A stretch of DNA of 64,000 nucleotides from Rhodobacterales bacterium (GTDB lineage Bacteria; Pseudomonadota; Alphaproteobacteria; Rhodobacterales; Rhodobacteraceae). Below are positions 54,007 to 63,538 of this stretch, one piece after another (positions within the stretch are counted from its first letter, which is position 1; the number at the start of each line of letters is the position of its first letter). The position numbers and the translations under genes were made by a program. The notes under the pieces are model-generated. The model did not search any database, was not told the origin of the DNA, and worked only from the letters and a program-made list of their open reading frames with translations. The stretch spans positions 1 to 64,000 of the forward strand of contig PDSA01000029.1 in the NCBI GenBank assembly GCA_002748285.1. The letters run 5' to 3'.

Positions 54007-54334
54007 AAGCTGAAACCAAACCAAGTACGATAGCCTGAATTATAATTACAATCGTATTTAAACCCAGCAATAGAGATAATAGAAAAACGGCGGCGATTGA
54101 GAGCGTAGAGTAGATCTTGGCTGATCTGCTTATAGATCGGTCTTGTCGCCAGTTTTCGATAAATGGTCCAAAAACATCGTGGGTCAGCAGCCAGTTATGT
54201 AGGTTTTCGGATGATTTTGAAAAGAAAAATGCTGCTAAAATAACCAATGGTACGGTTGGGAGTAGTGGCACAAATGCGCCGATTGTGCCGATCGCAAGGG
54301 ATAATAAGCCCAGGATTAACCATACAATCCGCAT
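53981..54334 (-). CDS. YbaN-family (DUF454) inner-membrane protein
   Basis: A 117-residue protein with hydrophobic helices near residues 3-35 and 75-110. The DUF454 pattern is clear: GLLSLAIGTIGAFVPLLPTVPLVILAAFFF, quoted in part as GAFVPLLPTVP, followed by SSENLHNWLL and FGPFIENW. The function of the family is unknown. It is downstream of hemW on the same strand (3 bases apart) and converges on parB with a 26-base coding overlap. Confidence 0.88.
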   Translation of the reverse strand: MRIVWLILGLLSLAIGTIGAFVPLLPTVPLVILAAFFFSKSSENLHNWLLTHDVFGPFIENWRQDRSISRSAKIYSTLSIAAVFLLSLLLGLNTIVIIIQAIVLGLVSAFIWTRPAG

Positions 54335-54337
54335 GGC

Positions 54338-55498
54338 TTATTCTGTCAACAATTCGCGAATTATCGCGTTGAGCACCGGCCTACCTTCGGCTGTTGTCTT
54401 TAGGTGGTTTTCGTTAATTTTGACCATGCCAATTTCTTCCAACGCATTGATTTTATTTGTATTTATTTTCTTGCCAGCGATTTTTTCGTATCGATTCAGA
54501 TCGATCCCTTCGCGGATACGAAGACCCATCATCAGGTACTCATCTGCACACTCATCTGCGGATTGAACTGTGCTTGCTAAATCTCCATTACCAGATTCCC
54601 GAACGGCTTTTAACCATGTTTTTGGGTCGGAGTGGGCTTCGGTTGCATAGCGCTTACTTCCTATAGTCAGGCGTCCATGCGCTCCGGGGCCAATGCCGGC
54701 GTAGTCTCCCGCTTGCCAATAGATTAAATTATGGCGTGATTCAGCACCGATTTTCGCATGATTAGAGACTTCATAGGCATGAAAACCAGCCGAATTTGTT
54801 AACTCTTGGGTTAGTTCATACATATCCGCAGACAGATCTTCCTGAGGTAGGCCGTGCAGGCCGCCAGCGGCTTGTCGGCGGGCGAAGGCTGTGCCTTTCT
54901 CGATGGTTAACTGATAGAGCGACAGGTGATCTGCCGACATTTTCAGTGCTTCAGTGAGTTCGGAACGCCATTGCGCCAATGTCTGATCCTGCCGCGCGTA
55001 GATCAGATCAAAACTGATCCGGTCAAACACGTTTCCAGCAATCTCAAACGCAGCGCGGGCTTCGGCTGCGCTGTGTAGCCGGCCAAGTTTTCTGAGGTCG
55101 TGGTCATTGAGCGCCTGAATCCCCATGGACACCCGGTTTACGCCCGCTTGCCTATAGCCAGAAAACCGCCCGGCTTCTACTGAGGTTGGGTTGGCCTCCA
55201 ACGTGATTTCTATATTGTTGCTAAAGGCCCAAGTCTCGCGGGCTTTTGTCAGGATGCTGTCAACGGTTTCCGGGTCCATCAGGCTGGGTGTGCCACCGCC
55301 GAAATAGACTGATTTCAGCAGTTTAGAGACTGTTTTTGCGCCAATACGTTCAATTTCCTGACAATACGCTGCTGCCCATTCGGTTTGGTTTACTGTGTTC
55401 GAAACGTGTGAGTTAAAGTCGCAATAGGGGCATTTTGATTGGCAGAATGGCCAGTGGATATACAGGCCAAACCCGCCATGTTGCCAGTCTTCAAGCAA
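54338..55498 (-). CDS. hemW: Radical SAM heme chaperone HemW
   Basis: About 386 residues. The 4Fe-4S cluster and SAM motif is [19 protein letters not shown] (CxxxCxxC), which with the extra HemW pattern distinguishes it from Hem[13 protein letters not shown] and [13 protein letters not shown] follow. The HemW C-terminal domain (from [15 protein letters not shown]) is intact. I place the start at TTG 55498, because GAGGA lies 5 bases upstream and the protein then starts [13 protein letters not shown]; an in-frame ATG at 55528 (10 residues longer) lacks a usable ribosome binding site. It overlaps rdgB by 8 bases. Confidence 0.9.
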   Translation of the reverse strand: MLEDWQHGGFGLYIHWPFCQSKCPYCDFNSHVSNTVNQTEWAAAYCQEIERIGAKTVSKLLKSVYFGGGTPSLMDPETVDSILTKARETWAFSNNIEITLEANPTSVEAGRFSGYRQAGVNRVSMGIQALNDHDLRKLGRLHSAAEARAAFEIAGNVFDRISFDLIYARQDQTLAQWRSELTEALKMSADHLSLYQLTIEKGTAFARRQAAGGLHGLPQEDLSADMYELTQELTNSAGFHAYEVSNHAKIGAESRHNLIYWQAGDYAGIGPGAHGRLTIGSKRYATEAHSDPKTWLKAVRESGNGDLASTVQSADECADEYLMMGLRIREGIDLNRYEKIAGKKINTNKINALEEIGMVKINENHLKTTAEGRPVLNAIIRELLTE

Positions 55499-56099
55499 AG
55501 CAATCCTCGACCAGTTTGGCAAACGCATCCGCCCGGTGGCTTATTTGCTTTTTTCGATCCGGGTCCATTTCACCAAAGGTCATGATTTCGCCATTAGGTA
55601 GAAAAATGGGGTCGAACCCAAAGCCCCGATCCCCGCGCATCGGCCAAACCAGACAGCCTTTTACTTGACCTTCAAAGATTTCGTCATGGCCATCGGGCCA
55701 AGCTAGGCACAAGGTGCAGTTAAAGGCGGCGCGCCGGGGTTCGGGGGCGTTTTTTTCTTCTAGCAAATTCCAAACCTTGGCCATTGCCATCGGAAAATCA
55801 CGCCCATTCGGGGTTTCGGCCCAATCGGCGGTGTAAACTCCCGGGGCTCCGTCAAGAGCGTCGACCGTGATGCCGCTATCATCTGACAGCGCTGGTAGGC
55901 CGCTGGCTTGGGCTGCAGCGTGGGCTTTGATCCGGGCGTTGCCGGCAAAGGTGGACTCGGTTTCTTCGGGTTCTGGCAGTCCCAGCTTGCCGGCCGAGGT
56001 CACATCAATACCGAAAGGTGCCAGCAGTTGGGTGATCTCGATCAGCTTGCCATCATTATGGGTGGCAATCACCAGCTTTTTGTCTCTAAACCGGCGCAT
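55491..56099 (-). CDS. rdgB: XTP/dITP pyrophosphatase RdgB
   Basis: A 202-residue Ham1-family enzyme removing deaminated purine nucleotides. The motifs [46 protein letters not shown] and [16 protein letters not shown] are all present, along with the terminal [10 protein letters not shown]. It directly abuts rph (no gap) and overlaps hemW, so rph-rdgB-hemW-ybaN is one operon. A TTTAGAGAC copy of the dispersed word occurs near its start. Confidence 0.95.
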   Translation of the reverse strand: MRRFRDKKLVIATHNDGKLIEITQLLAPFGIDVTSAGKLGLPEPEETESTFAGNARIKAHAAAQASGLPALSDDSGITVDALDGAPGVYTADWAETPNGRDFPMAMAKVWNLLEEKNAPEPRRAAFNCTLCLAWPDGHDEIFEGQVKGCLVWPMRGDRGFGFDPIFLPNGEIMTFGEMDPDRKKQISHRADAFAKLVEDCFA

Positions 56100-56810
56100 T
56101 TAGCGAGCCGCTGCCTGTTGCGCCTGGACCAATTCAGCCACGCCTTTTTCGGCCAAATCCAGCAATCCGTTCATTTGGTCGCGCGAATAGGTCGAGCCTT
56201 CGGCGGACATTTGCACTTCGATCATCTGCCCATTGCCAAGCATGACGAAGTTCCCATCAACTCCGGCTTCGCTATCTTCGGGATAGTCCAGATCCAACAC
56301 CATCTGGCCAGCGTAAATGCCGCAGCTAACGGCCGCGACAGGCTCAATCAGGGGGTCAGTCACAACGTCTCCAGCCTTGATCAATTTATTAACCGCCAGC
56401 CGCAATGCGACCCAACCGCCGGTAATAGAGGCACATCGCGTGCCGCCATCGGCCTGAATGACGTCGCAATCCACGGTGATTTGACGCTCGCCCAAGGCCA
56501 CCCGGTCAACCCCGGCCCGCAACGAGCGCCCAATCAGCCGCTGAATTTCCTGAGTGCGCCCGGATTGCCCATTTTTGGCCTCACGCCGCATCCGGGTGTT
56601 AGTGGCGCGGGGCAGCATTCCATATTCCGCTGTCACCCACCCCAGCCCGGTGCCTTTCAGGAACCGCGGCACAGTTGAGTCAATCGTGGCGGTGCAGAGA
56701 ACATGGGTGTCTCCGCATTTGATCAGACAAGAGCCTTCGGCATGTTTGGTGATGCCGGTTTCGATTGAAATCGGGCGCATTTCGTCTACATTTCTACCTG
56801 ATGGGCGCAT
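56100..56810 (-). CDS. rph: Ribonuclease PH
   Basis: A 236-residue phosphorolytic exoribonuclease trimming tRNA 3' ends. The N-terminal [17 protein letters not shown], the phosphate-binding [18 protein letters not shown], and [22 protein letters not shown] are family-diagnostic (parts quoted). The C-terminus aligns to the full-length active form. It is divergent from hrcA, with 72 bases between; no CIRCE element is seen there. Confidence 0.95.
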   Translation of the reverse strand: MRPSGRNVDEMRPISIETGITKHAEGSCLIKCGDTHVLCTATIDSTVPRFLKGTGLGWVTAEYGMLPRATNTRMRREAKNGQSGRTQEIQRLIGRSLRAGVDRVALGERQITVDCDVIQADGGTRCASITGGWVALRLAVNKLIKAGDVVTDPLIEPVAAVSCGIYAGQMVLDLDYPEDSEAGVDGNFVMLGNGQMIEVQMSAEGSTYSRDQMNGLLDLAEKGVAELVQAQQAAAR

Positions 56811-56882
56811 GATGTGTCCTTTATGAATGGGTTACTGTGAAATACCTGTGCCATTGATGTAAAAGCAACCTGAAAGTGCGCC

Positions 56883-57947
56883 ATGACCCACGGCAGTGAG
56901 ATATTTAAAGAGTTGAACGACCGAAGCCGCGAGGTTTTTCGGCTTGTGGTCGAGAGCTATTTAGCCACCGGAGATCCGATCGGTTCACGTACCCTGACAC
57001 GCAGCCTGAGCGAAAAGGTGAGCGCGGCGACCATTCGTAATGTGATGCAGGATCTTGAGCATCTGGGGCTGCTTAATTCGCCGCATATTTCTGCCGGGCG
57101 GGTGCCGACCCAGATGGGGTTGCGGATGTTTGTCGATGGGTTGCTTGAGGTTGGTGATCTGCAACAGGAGGATCGGCAGAAAATTGACGCAACCCTTGGT
57201 GGGGAAAACACCGATGTAGCCACTATGCTGGATCGGGTTGGTTCGGCCCTGTCGGGGATGACGCATGGCGCGTCTTTGGTGCTGGCCCCGAAACATGAAG
57301 CGCCAATCAAGCATATCGAATTTGTCAGCCTTGCGCCGGATCGGGCGCTGGTGGTGCTGGTTTTTGCCGATGGGCAGGTGGAAAACCGGGTGTTTACGCC
57401 TCCGGTTGGGCAAACGCCGTCTTCTTTGCGCGAGGCGGCCAATTTTCTGAATGCTTTGGCTGAGGGGCGTAGTTTGAGTGAGCTGCGCAAAAGCGTGGGC
57501 CATCAGATCAGCGCCCGGCGTCAGGAAATTGATGATCTGGCGCGTGAATTTGTCGAAAACGGCTTTGCGCTGTGGGATGATCACGACGAAAGCTATGAGC
57601 GTCTGATCGTGCGGGGGCGGGCCAATTTGCTGGAAAATGGCCCCGACACCGATGATCTGGAACGGATGCGCAACCTGTTTGACGATCTGGAACGCAAGCG
57701 AGACATCGCCAGGTTCCTGGAATTGGCCGAAGATGGTGAGGGGGTGCGCATATTTATCGGCTCGGAAAACAAATTATTTTCGCTTTCGGGTTCCTCTTTG
57801 GTGGTTTCCCCCTATATGAATGCTGAGCGAAAGATTATAGGTGCGATTGGCGTGATCGGCCCGACTCGGCTGAATTATGGGCGGATTGTGCCGATTGTGG
57901 ATTACACAGCGCAGCTGGTCGGAAAGATGATTTCTGATCAGGGCTAA
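56883..57947 (+). CDS. hrcA: Heat-inducible transcription repressor HrcA
   Basis: A 354-residue repressor that normally binds CIRCE operators before groESL and related genes. It has the N-terminal winged helix (LNDRSREVFRLVVESYLATGDPIGSRTL and SAATIRNVMQDLEHLGLL, in part), the SPHISAGRVPTQMGLRMFVD segment, and the C-terminal GAIGVIGPTRLNYGRIVPIVDYTA (in part). grpE follows 10 bases downstream. I see no CIRCE inverted repeat before hrcA, so autoregulation is not evident. Confidence 0.95.
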   Translation: MTHGSEIFKELNDRSREVFRLVVESYLATGDPIGSRTLTRSLSEKVSAATIRNVMQDLEHLGLLNSPHISAGRVPTQMGLRMFVDGLLEVGDLQQEDRQKIDATLGGENTDVATMLDRVGSALSGMTHGASLVLAPKHEAPIKHIEFVSLAPDRALVVLVFADGQVENRVFTPPVGQTPSSLREAANFLNALAEGRSLSELRKSVGHQISARRQEIDDLAREFVENGFALWDDHDESYERLIVRGRANLLENGPDTDDLERMRNLFDDLERKRDIARFLELAEDGEGVRIFIGSENKLFSLSGSSLVVSPYMNAERKIIGAIGVIGPTRLNYGRIVPIVDYTAQLVGKMISDQG

Positions 57948-57957
57948 GGAAGAAAAA

Positions 57958-58515
57958 ATGGCAGACCCAAATAAAGAACAGTTTTTAGACGATATCGAAG
58001 AGCTTGAGGCAGAGCTGGATCGCATCGAAGAGGATGAAGCGCAGGACGTTGATCCGCTGGAACAGTTGCGCGCCGAGCGTGACGAGTACAAAAACCGGTT
58101 TATGCGGGCTTTGGCCGATGCGGAAAACTCCCGTAAACGCAGCGAACGTGATCGCCGCGAGGCTGAGAATTACGGTGGGTCCAAGCTGGCCCGTGACATG
58201 CTGCCGGTTTACGACAATATGAAACGCGCGATTGAGGCCGCCTCGGGTGAACAGCAAGCTTCCGGTGCGTTGATCGAGGGTGTTGAGTTGACCATGCGCG
58301 AATTGCTGAATGTGTTTGCAAAGCACGGGATCACTATCATTTCCCCCGAAATTGGCGAAAGATTCGACCCTAACATCCATGAATCCATGTTTGAGGCGCC
58401 CCTACCGCAAACTCAGGCCGGCGACATCATTCAGGTATCTTCCGATGGCTTCATGCTGCATGATCGCCTGTTGCGGCCTGCCCAGGTTGGGGTGTCTTCG
58501 ACGCCCAAGGCTTAG
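57958..58515 (+). CDS. grpE: Nucleotide exchange factor GrpE
   Basis: A 185-residue DnaK cochaperone. An acidic N-terminal coiled-coil (DDIEELEAELDRIEEDEAQD) leads to RDEYKNRFMRALADAENSRKRSERDR, quoted in part, then the conserved ARDMLPVYDNMKRAIEAA. The beta-wing region has GERFDPNIHESMFEAP. AAGGAAG precedes the ATG. The stop overlaps the convergent mutS stop by 3 to 4 bases. Confidence 0.95.
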   Translation: MADPNKEQFLDDIEELEAELDRIEEDEAQDVDPLEQLRAERDEYKNRFMRALADAENSRKRSERDRREAENYGGSKLARDMLPVYDNMKRAIEAASGEQQASGALIEGVELTMRELLNVFAKHGITIISPEIGERFDPNIHESMFEAPLPQTQAGDIIQVSSDGFMLHDRLLRPAQVGVSSTPKA

Positions 58516-61151
58516 TTAAGTTCCTTTAACTCATAAATCAGGGCGAGCGCGTCTTTCGGGCTTAGTTCGTCCGGGTTCACCTCGACCAAGCGTGCTTCGA
58601 CCCTTGAATCACGCTTGGGGCTTGGTGCTGGCAGTGGTGTCGTCGAAAACAGTGGCAAATCGTCAATCAGCGCTTTTTGCCCAACACTGCCCTCGCGTTC
58701 ACCCTTTTCCAGCATTTCCAACACCACCCGGGCGCGGGCAATCACGCTGTCAGGCAATCCAGCCAGACGCGCCACCTGCACGCCGTAAGACCGGTCTGCC
58801 GCCCCCTTTTTGACTTCGTGCAGGAAAATCACATCGCCATCCCATTCCTTGACCGAAACCGTGGCGTTTTCAACGCCGCTTAGCTTTTGGGTGAGCGCGG
58901 TCATTTCGTGGTAATGGGTGGCAAACAGGGCGCGGCATTTGTTGACATCGTGCAGATGCTCCAAAGTGGCCCAAGCGATTGAAAGACCGTCATAGGTTGC
59001 GGTGCCGCGGCCGATTTCATCGAGAATAACCAATGCGCGATCATCGGCCTGGTTCAAAATAGCTGCGGTTTCGACCATTTCGACCATAAAAGTCGAACGC
59101 CCCCGCGCCAGATCATCCGATGCGCCAACTCGGCTGAACAGCTGTGAGACCATGCCAATATGAGCATGTTTGGCCGGCACATAGCAGCCGATTTGCGCCA
59201 GAAGGGCGATAATCGCGTTTTGGCGCAGAAAGGTCGATTTCCCCGACATATTCGGGCCAGTCAAAAGCCAGATATTCGCGTCATCGCCGGCATCCGCCAA
59301 ATCACAATCATTGGCGATGAAGGGTGCGCCACCTTGTTTGCGTAGGGCGTGTTCAACCACTGGGTGGCGGCCCTGTTCGATTTTGAAAATTCGGCTGTTA
59401 TCAACGACTGGCTTGCTCCAGTTTTCACCTGCGGCCAGATCGGCAAAGGCACAAGCCAAATCAATCTCAGCAAGGGCAGAGGCAGCGTTTGTAATCAGGG
59501 CAGATTTATCTAGAATAGACTGTTTTAAGCTGGAATAGAGCCGCTTTTCAATCTCAAGTGCCCGGTTTCCTGCGTTCAGAATTTTGGTCTCCATTTCCGA
59601 CAATGCTACGGTGGTAAACCGCACTGAATTTGCGGTGGTTTGCCGGTGGATAAAGGTTTCGGAAAGGGGTTCGGACAGCATTTTTTTCGCATGGGTGGTG
59701 GTGGTTTCAATGAAATACCCAAGCACGTTATTATGCTTGATCTTCAGAGCGCTGATTTCGGTGAGTGCGCTGTATTCGGACTGCATCGCGGCAATCACGC
59801 TGCGGCCTTCGTCACGCAAGGTGCGGGCCTCGTCCAGATCCTGATCAAACCCCGGCGCGATAAAACCACCATCCCGCGCCAATAGCGGAGGTTCCGCGAT
59901 CAGGGCGTTTTCCAGCAAAAGCTGCAATTCCTGATGGCCGGATAGCGATTTTGCTGCTTCGGACAGAATTTCCGGCAATTCTTTGTCCGATAACTGTGCC
60001 GCGATGTTTTCAGCTTGCGCCAAAGCATCACGCACGGCTGATAAATCACGTGGGCCACCGCGATCCAGACCCAAGCGCGACACCGCCCGATCCATATCCG
60101 GGCATTTCCGCAGATTTTCGCGTAACCGATCAGCCAGATCGGTGTTTTCCAGCATGAAATCCACGGATTGCAACCGGGCATGAATGGCGGCCAAATCGCG
60201 TGATGGGCTGGACAGCCGTTTTTCCAGCAGCCGCCCCCCCGCTGCGGTAATGGTGCGGTCAATCACCGACAGCAGCGACCCTTCACGCCCCCCGGATACC
60301 CCATGCGTCAGCTCCAGATTGCGCCTAGTGGCGGCGTCAATTTGCATGGTGCTTTGGGCGCTTTCCTGAGTGGGCGGCCTTAGCAATGGCAGCTTGCCTT
60401 TTTGGGTAATGTCGAGCCATTCGACAATCGCTCCCATGGCAGATTTTTCAGCGCGATTATACTGCCCAAAGGCGTCAAGAGTGCTGACTTTGAACAGCCC
60501 CAACAAACGCTTTTCCGCTGAAGTGCTGTCAAAACTAGAGCCTGCCAGAGCCGTCAGGGAAATACCGAATTCAGTCACTAATTCGGCCAAATCAGCCTCT
60601 AATTTCTCAGAAACCACCAGTTCCTGTGGGGCAAGTCGGGCCAGTTCGGGGCCGAGCCTGACCCGTGGGCAGCGCATAACGTGAAACGTGCCGGTCGAAA
60701 TATCGACCCAAGCCAATGCCCCCTGATCGCGGATTTCGGAATAAGCCGCCAGATAGTTGTGGCTGCGAGCCTTCAGAAGCGAGTCTTCGGTCAGTGTGCC
60801 GGGGGTCACAAGGCGGACGACTTCGCGTTTTACCACCGCTTTAGAGCCGCGTTTTTTGGCTTCGGCGGGGTCTTCCATCTGCTCACACACCGCAACGCGA
60901 TAGCCCTTGCGAATGAGGGTCAGGAAATACCCTTCAGCCGCCCGCACCGGCACGCCGCACATCGGAATATCGTTGCCCAAATGCTTGCCACGCTTGGTTA
61001 ACGCAATGTCCAGCGCTTGTGCCGCGGTCACCGCATCATCAAAGAACATCTCGTAAAAATCGCCCATGCGGTAAAACAGCAGGGCGTCTTTATACTCGGC
61101 CTTGATTTCAAGAAACTGCGCCATCATGGGGGTGACGGATGTTTTGCTCAT
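58512..61151 (-). CDS. mutS: DNA mismatch repair protein MutS
   Basis: An 879-residue mismatch sensor. The mismatch-reading Phe/Glu is in DALLFYRMGDFYEMF near residue 25. The ATPase has LTGPNMSGKSTFLRQNAII, LVILDEIGRGTATYDGLSIA and ATHYHEMTAL. The C-terminus is intact to IYELKEL. Start 61151 (MSKTSVTPMMAQFLEIK) has GGAGCG upstream; the 45-residue open extension beyond it has no homology and no ribosome binding site. maeB begins 128 bases away on the other strand. Confidence 0.96.
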   Translation of the reverse strand: MSKTSVTPMMAQFLEIKAEYKDALLFYRMGDFYEMFFDDAVTAAQALDIALTKRGKHLGNDIPMCGVPVRAAEGYFLTLIRKGYRVAVCEQMEDPAEAKKRGSKAVVKREVVRLVTPGTLTEDSLLKARSHNYLAAYSEIRDQGALAWVDISTGTFHVMRCPRVRLGPELARLAPQELVVSEKLEADLAELVTEFGISLTALAGSSFDSTSAEKRLLGLFKVSTLDAFGQYNRAEKSAMGAIVEWLDITQKGKLPLLRPPTQESAQSTMQIDAATRRNLELTHGVSGGREGSLLSVIDRTITAAGGRLLEKRLSSPSRDLAAIHARLQSVDFMLENTDLADRLRENLRKCPDMDRAVSRLGLDRGGPRDLSAVRDALAQAENIAAQLSDKELPEILSEAAKSLSGHQELQLLLENALIAEPPLLARDGGFIAPGFDQDLDEARTLRDEGRSVIAAMQSEYSALTEISALKIKHNNVLGYFIETTTTHAKKMLSEPLSETFIHRQTTANSVRFTTVALSEMETKILNAGNRALEIEKRLYSSLKQSILDKSALITNAASALAEIDLACAFADLAAGENWSKPVVDNSRIFKIEQGRHPVVEHALRKQGGAPFIANDCDLADAGDDANIWLLTGPNMSGKSTFLRQNAIIALLAQIGCYVPAKHAHIGMVSQLFSRVGASDDLARGRSTFMVEMVETAAILNQADDRALVILDEIGRGTATYDGLSIAWATLEHLHDVNKCRALFATHYHEMTALTQKLSGVENATVSVKEWDGDVIFLHEVKKGAADRSYGVQVARLAGLPDSVIARARVVLEMLEKGEREGSVGQKALIDDLPLFSTTPLPAPSPKRDSRVEARLVEVNPDELSPKDALALIYELKELN

Positions 61152-61279
61152 ATGCTCGCTCCGGTTCCGGTTGCGCCAAGTGTATAAACTCAGGCGAATC
61201 CGGGAAAGATCAAAAGCAGTATATTGAGGCCATGAAAGAAAAAATATAAGAAGGCCTGACACCCACAAGGAAACGGAAT

Positions 61280-63538
61280 ATGACACAGAATAACAAGATC
61301 ACCTCGGAAGAGGCATTGGCGTATCATGCAGACCCAAAACCGGGGAAATTTGAGGTTTCAGCGACCAAGCCAATGACGTCTCAGCGTGATCTTTCGCTGG
61401 CTTACAGCCCGGGTGTGGCTATTCCGGTTGAAGAGATCGCTGAAAATCACGAGCTGGCTTATGATTATACCAACAAAGGCAACATGGTTGCGGTTATCAG
61501 CAACGGCACGGCGATTCTGGGTCTGGGTAATCTGGGCGCGCTGGCGTCCAAGCCGGTGATGGAGGGCAAAGCGGTGCTGTTCAAGCGCTTTGCTGATGTC
61601 AATTCGATTGATCTTGAGCTGGATACCGAAGACCCTGAGGCATTTATCAATGCGGTTCGGTTAATGGGCCCAGCCTTTGGCGGCATTAACCTTGAGGATA
61701 TCAAGGCACCTGAGTGCTTTATCATCGAGCAACGTTTGAAAGAAGAGATGAACATTCCGGTGTTCCACGATGATCAGCACGGCACGGCGGTGATTTGCGC
61801 TGCGGGCCTGCTGAATGCGCTGCATCTGTCGGGCAAGAAAATTGAGGATTGTCGCATCGTTGTAAACGGTGCCGGGGCGGCTGGTATTGCCTGCATTGAG
61901 CTGATCAAATCCATGGGCGCTCAGCATGATAATTGCCTGCTCTGTGACACCAAAGGCGTGATTTATAACGGGCGCGAAGAGGGCATGAACCAGTGGAAAT
62001 CGGCCCATGCGGCGAACACCGATTTGCGCACGCTGGAAGAGGCGATGAAGGGCGCAGATGTGTTTCTGGGGGTGTCGGTCAAGGGGGCTGTGACACAGGA
62101 AATGGTCTCTAACATGGCTAAAGACCCGGTTATTTTCGCCATGGCCAACCCGGACCCCGAGATCACCCCCGAGGACGCCCACGCCGTGCGGCAGGATGCC
62201 ATCGTGGCTACGGGGCGTTCGGATTACCCCAATCAGGTGAATAATGTTCTGGGTTTTCCTTACCTGTTTCGCGGGGCGCTCGACATCCATGCACGCGCCA
62301 TCAATGATGAGATGAAAATCGCCTGCGCCCGCGCCTTGGCCGAACTTGCCCGCGAGGATGTGCCTGATGAGGTGGCGATGGCGTATGGCCGTAACCTGAC
62401 CTTTGGCCGCGATTATATCATCCCAACGCCGTTTGATCCGCGTTTGATCCACAAAATTCCTCCCGCCGTTGCCAAGGCGGGGATGGATACCGGCGTGGCG
62501 CGGCGTCCGATTGTTGATATGGTTGGTTATGAAGAGTCGCTGAAGGCACGGCTGGACCCGACCGCTTCGATTTTGCGCGGCATTTATAGCCGGGCCAAGG
62601 CGGCGCAGAGCCGGATGATCTTCGCCGAAGGTGATGATGTGCGGGTGTTGCGCGCTGCGGTGGCTTATCAGCGGGCTGGCTTGGGGCAAGCTCTGGTTGT
62701 TGGGCGAGAGCCGGACGTCAAGCAAAAGCTGGAAGCTGCCGGTTTGGCCGATGCGGTGAGTGAACTCGAAGTGGTGAATGCCGCCAACACCACGCATCTT
62801 AACCAATACAAAGATTTCCTTTACGAGCGCTTGCAGCGCAAAGGTTATGATTACTCTGACATTCACCGTCTGGCCTCGCGCGATCGGCATGTTTTTGCGG
62901 CGTTGATGCTGGCGCATGGGCATGGCGATGGCTTGGTGACGGGTGCAACGCGTAAATCCGCCTATGTGTTGGAATTGATCAACCATGTGTTTGACGCCCG
63001 GGCCGCGGATGGGGCTGTGGGCGTGACGGCGGTGCTGCATAATGGGAAAATTGTGCTGATTTCTGATACGCTGGTGCATGAGTGGCCGGACGAATACGAT
63101 CTGGCGACCATTGCCGAACGCGGTGCAGATGTGGCAAAATCCCTAGGGTTAGAGCCGCGTGTGGCCTTTGTAAGCTTCTCGACATTCGGCTATCCGGTTT
63201 CGGAACGCGCCGAGAAAATGCACCTTGCCCCGGCGGTGTTGAATGAGCGCGGTGCCAGCTTTGAATATGAAGGCGAAATGGCGGTGGATGTGGCCCTGAA
63301 TGCTCAGGCGATGGCGCAGTATCCGTTTACGCGTTTGTCCGGGCCGGCCAATGTGTTGGTTGTTCCGGCGCGGCATTCGGCTTCGATTTCGGTGAAATTG
63401 ATGCAGGAAATGGCCGGGGCCACGGTGATTGGGCCGATTTTGACCGGGATTGATAAGTCAATTCAGATTTGCTCGACTGTTTCGACGGCCAATGACATTA
63501 TGAATATGGCGGTTCTGGCGGCGTGTAAGGTTGGTTAA
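61280..63538 (+). CDS. maeB: NADP-dependent malic enzyme (MaeB-type, with phosphotransacetylase-like domain)
   Basis: A 752-residue cytosolic enzyme decarboxylating malate to pyruvate. The malic domain (about residues 1-430) has [54 protein letters not shown] and [19 protein letters not shown]. The C-terminal third (about 440-750) is a phosphate-acetyltransferase-like domain that is regulatory, not catalytic, in known members. AAGGAAA precedes the ATG. A long antisense frame (61661-63079) over it is a shadow. It converges with recO with a 4-base overlap. Confidence 0.94.
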   Translation: MTQNNKITSEEALAYHADPKPGKFEVSATKPMTSQRDLSLAYSPGVAIPVEEIAENHELAYDYTNKGNMVAVISNGTAILGLGNLGALASKPVMEGKAVLFKRFADVNSIDLELDTEDPEAFINAVRLMGPAFGGINLEDIKAPECFIIEQRLKEEMNIPVFHDDQHGTAVICAAGLLNALHLSGKKIEDCRIVVNGAGAAGIACIELIKSMGAQHDNCLLCDTKGVIYNGREEGMNQWKSAHAANTDLRTLEEAMKGADVFLGVSVKGAVTQEMVSNMAKDPVIFAMANPDPEITPEDAHAVRQDAIVATGRSDYPNQVNNVLGFPYLFRGALDIHARAINDEMKIACARALAELAREDVPDEVAMAYGRNLTFGRDYIIPTPFDPRLIHKIPPAVAKAGMDTGVARRPIVDMVGYEESLKARLDPTASILRGIYSRAKAAQSRMIFAEGDDVRVLRAAVAYQRAGLGQALVVGREPDVKQKLEAAGLADAVSELEVVNAANTTHLNQYKDFLYERLQRKGYDYSDIHRLASRDRHVFAALMLAHGHGDGLVTGATRKSAYVLELINHVFDARAADGAVGVTAVLHNGKIVLISDTLVHEWPDEYDLATIAERGADVAKSLGLEPRVAFVSFSTFGYPVSERAEKMHLAPAVLNERGASFEYEGEMAVDVALNAQAMAQYPFTRLSGPANVLVVPARHSASISVKLMQEMAGATVIGPILTGIDKSIQICSTVSTANDIMNMAVLAACKVG

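Larger units (their letters stand above)
11469..63156. repeat. Dispersed word GTTAGAG(A/C)C, twelve exact copies across this span
   Basis: By eye, exact GTTAGAGAC occurs at 11469, 13411, 14126, 16227, 32064 and, reversed, at 34677 and 62105. GTTAGAGCC occurs at 17438, 22005, 36446 and 63148 and, reversed, at 16572. Near-copies with A or T first occur at 16587, 22332, 22673, 54771, 55322 and, reversed, 14393 and 56082. Most are inside unrelated genes, in either orientation. They are usually read in frame as TTA GAG (Leu-Glu) or GTC TCT AA(C/T) (Val-Ser-Asn), though TTA is otherwise rare here. From rough base composition about one chance copy would be expected. The list may be incomplete. Confidence 0.6.

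Noticed and set aside
56811..56882. CIRCE operator before hrcA
   Set aside because: I looked for the TTAGCACTC-N9-GAGTGCTAA pattern and found nothing similar.
61661..63079. 472-codon open frame antisense to maeB
   Set aside because: It mirrors maeB codons, has no recognisable domains and no ribosome binding site; long antisense frames are expected in GC-rich genes.
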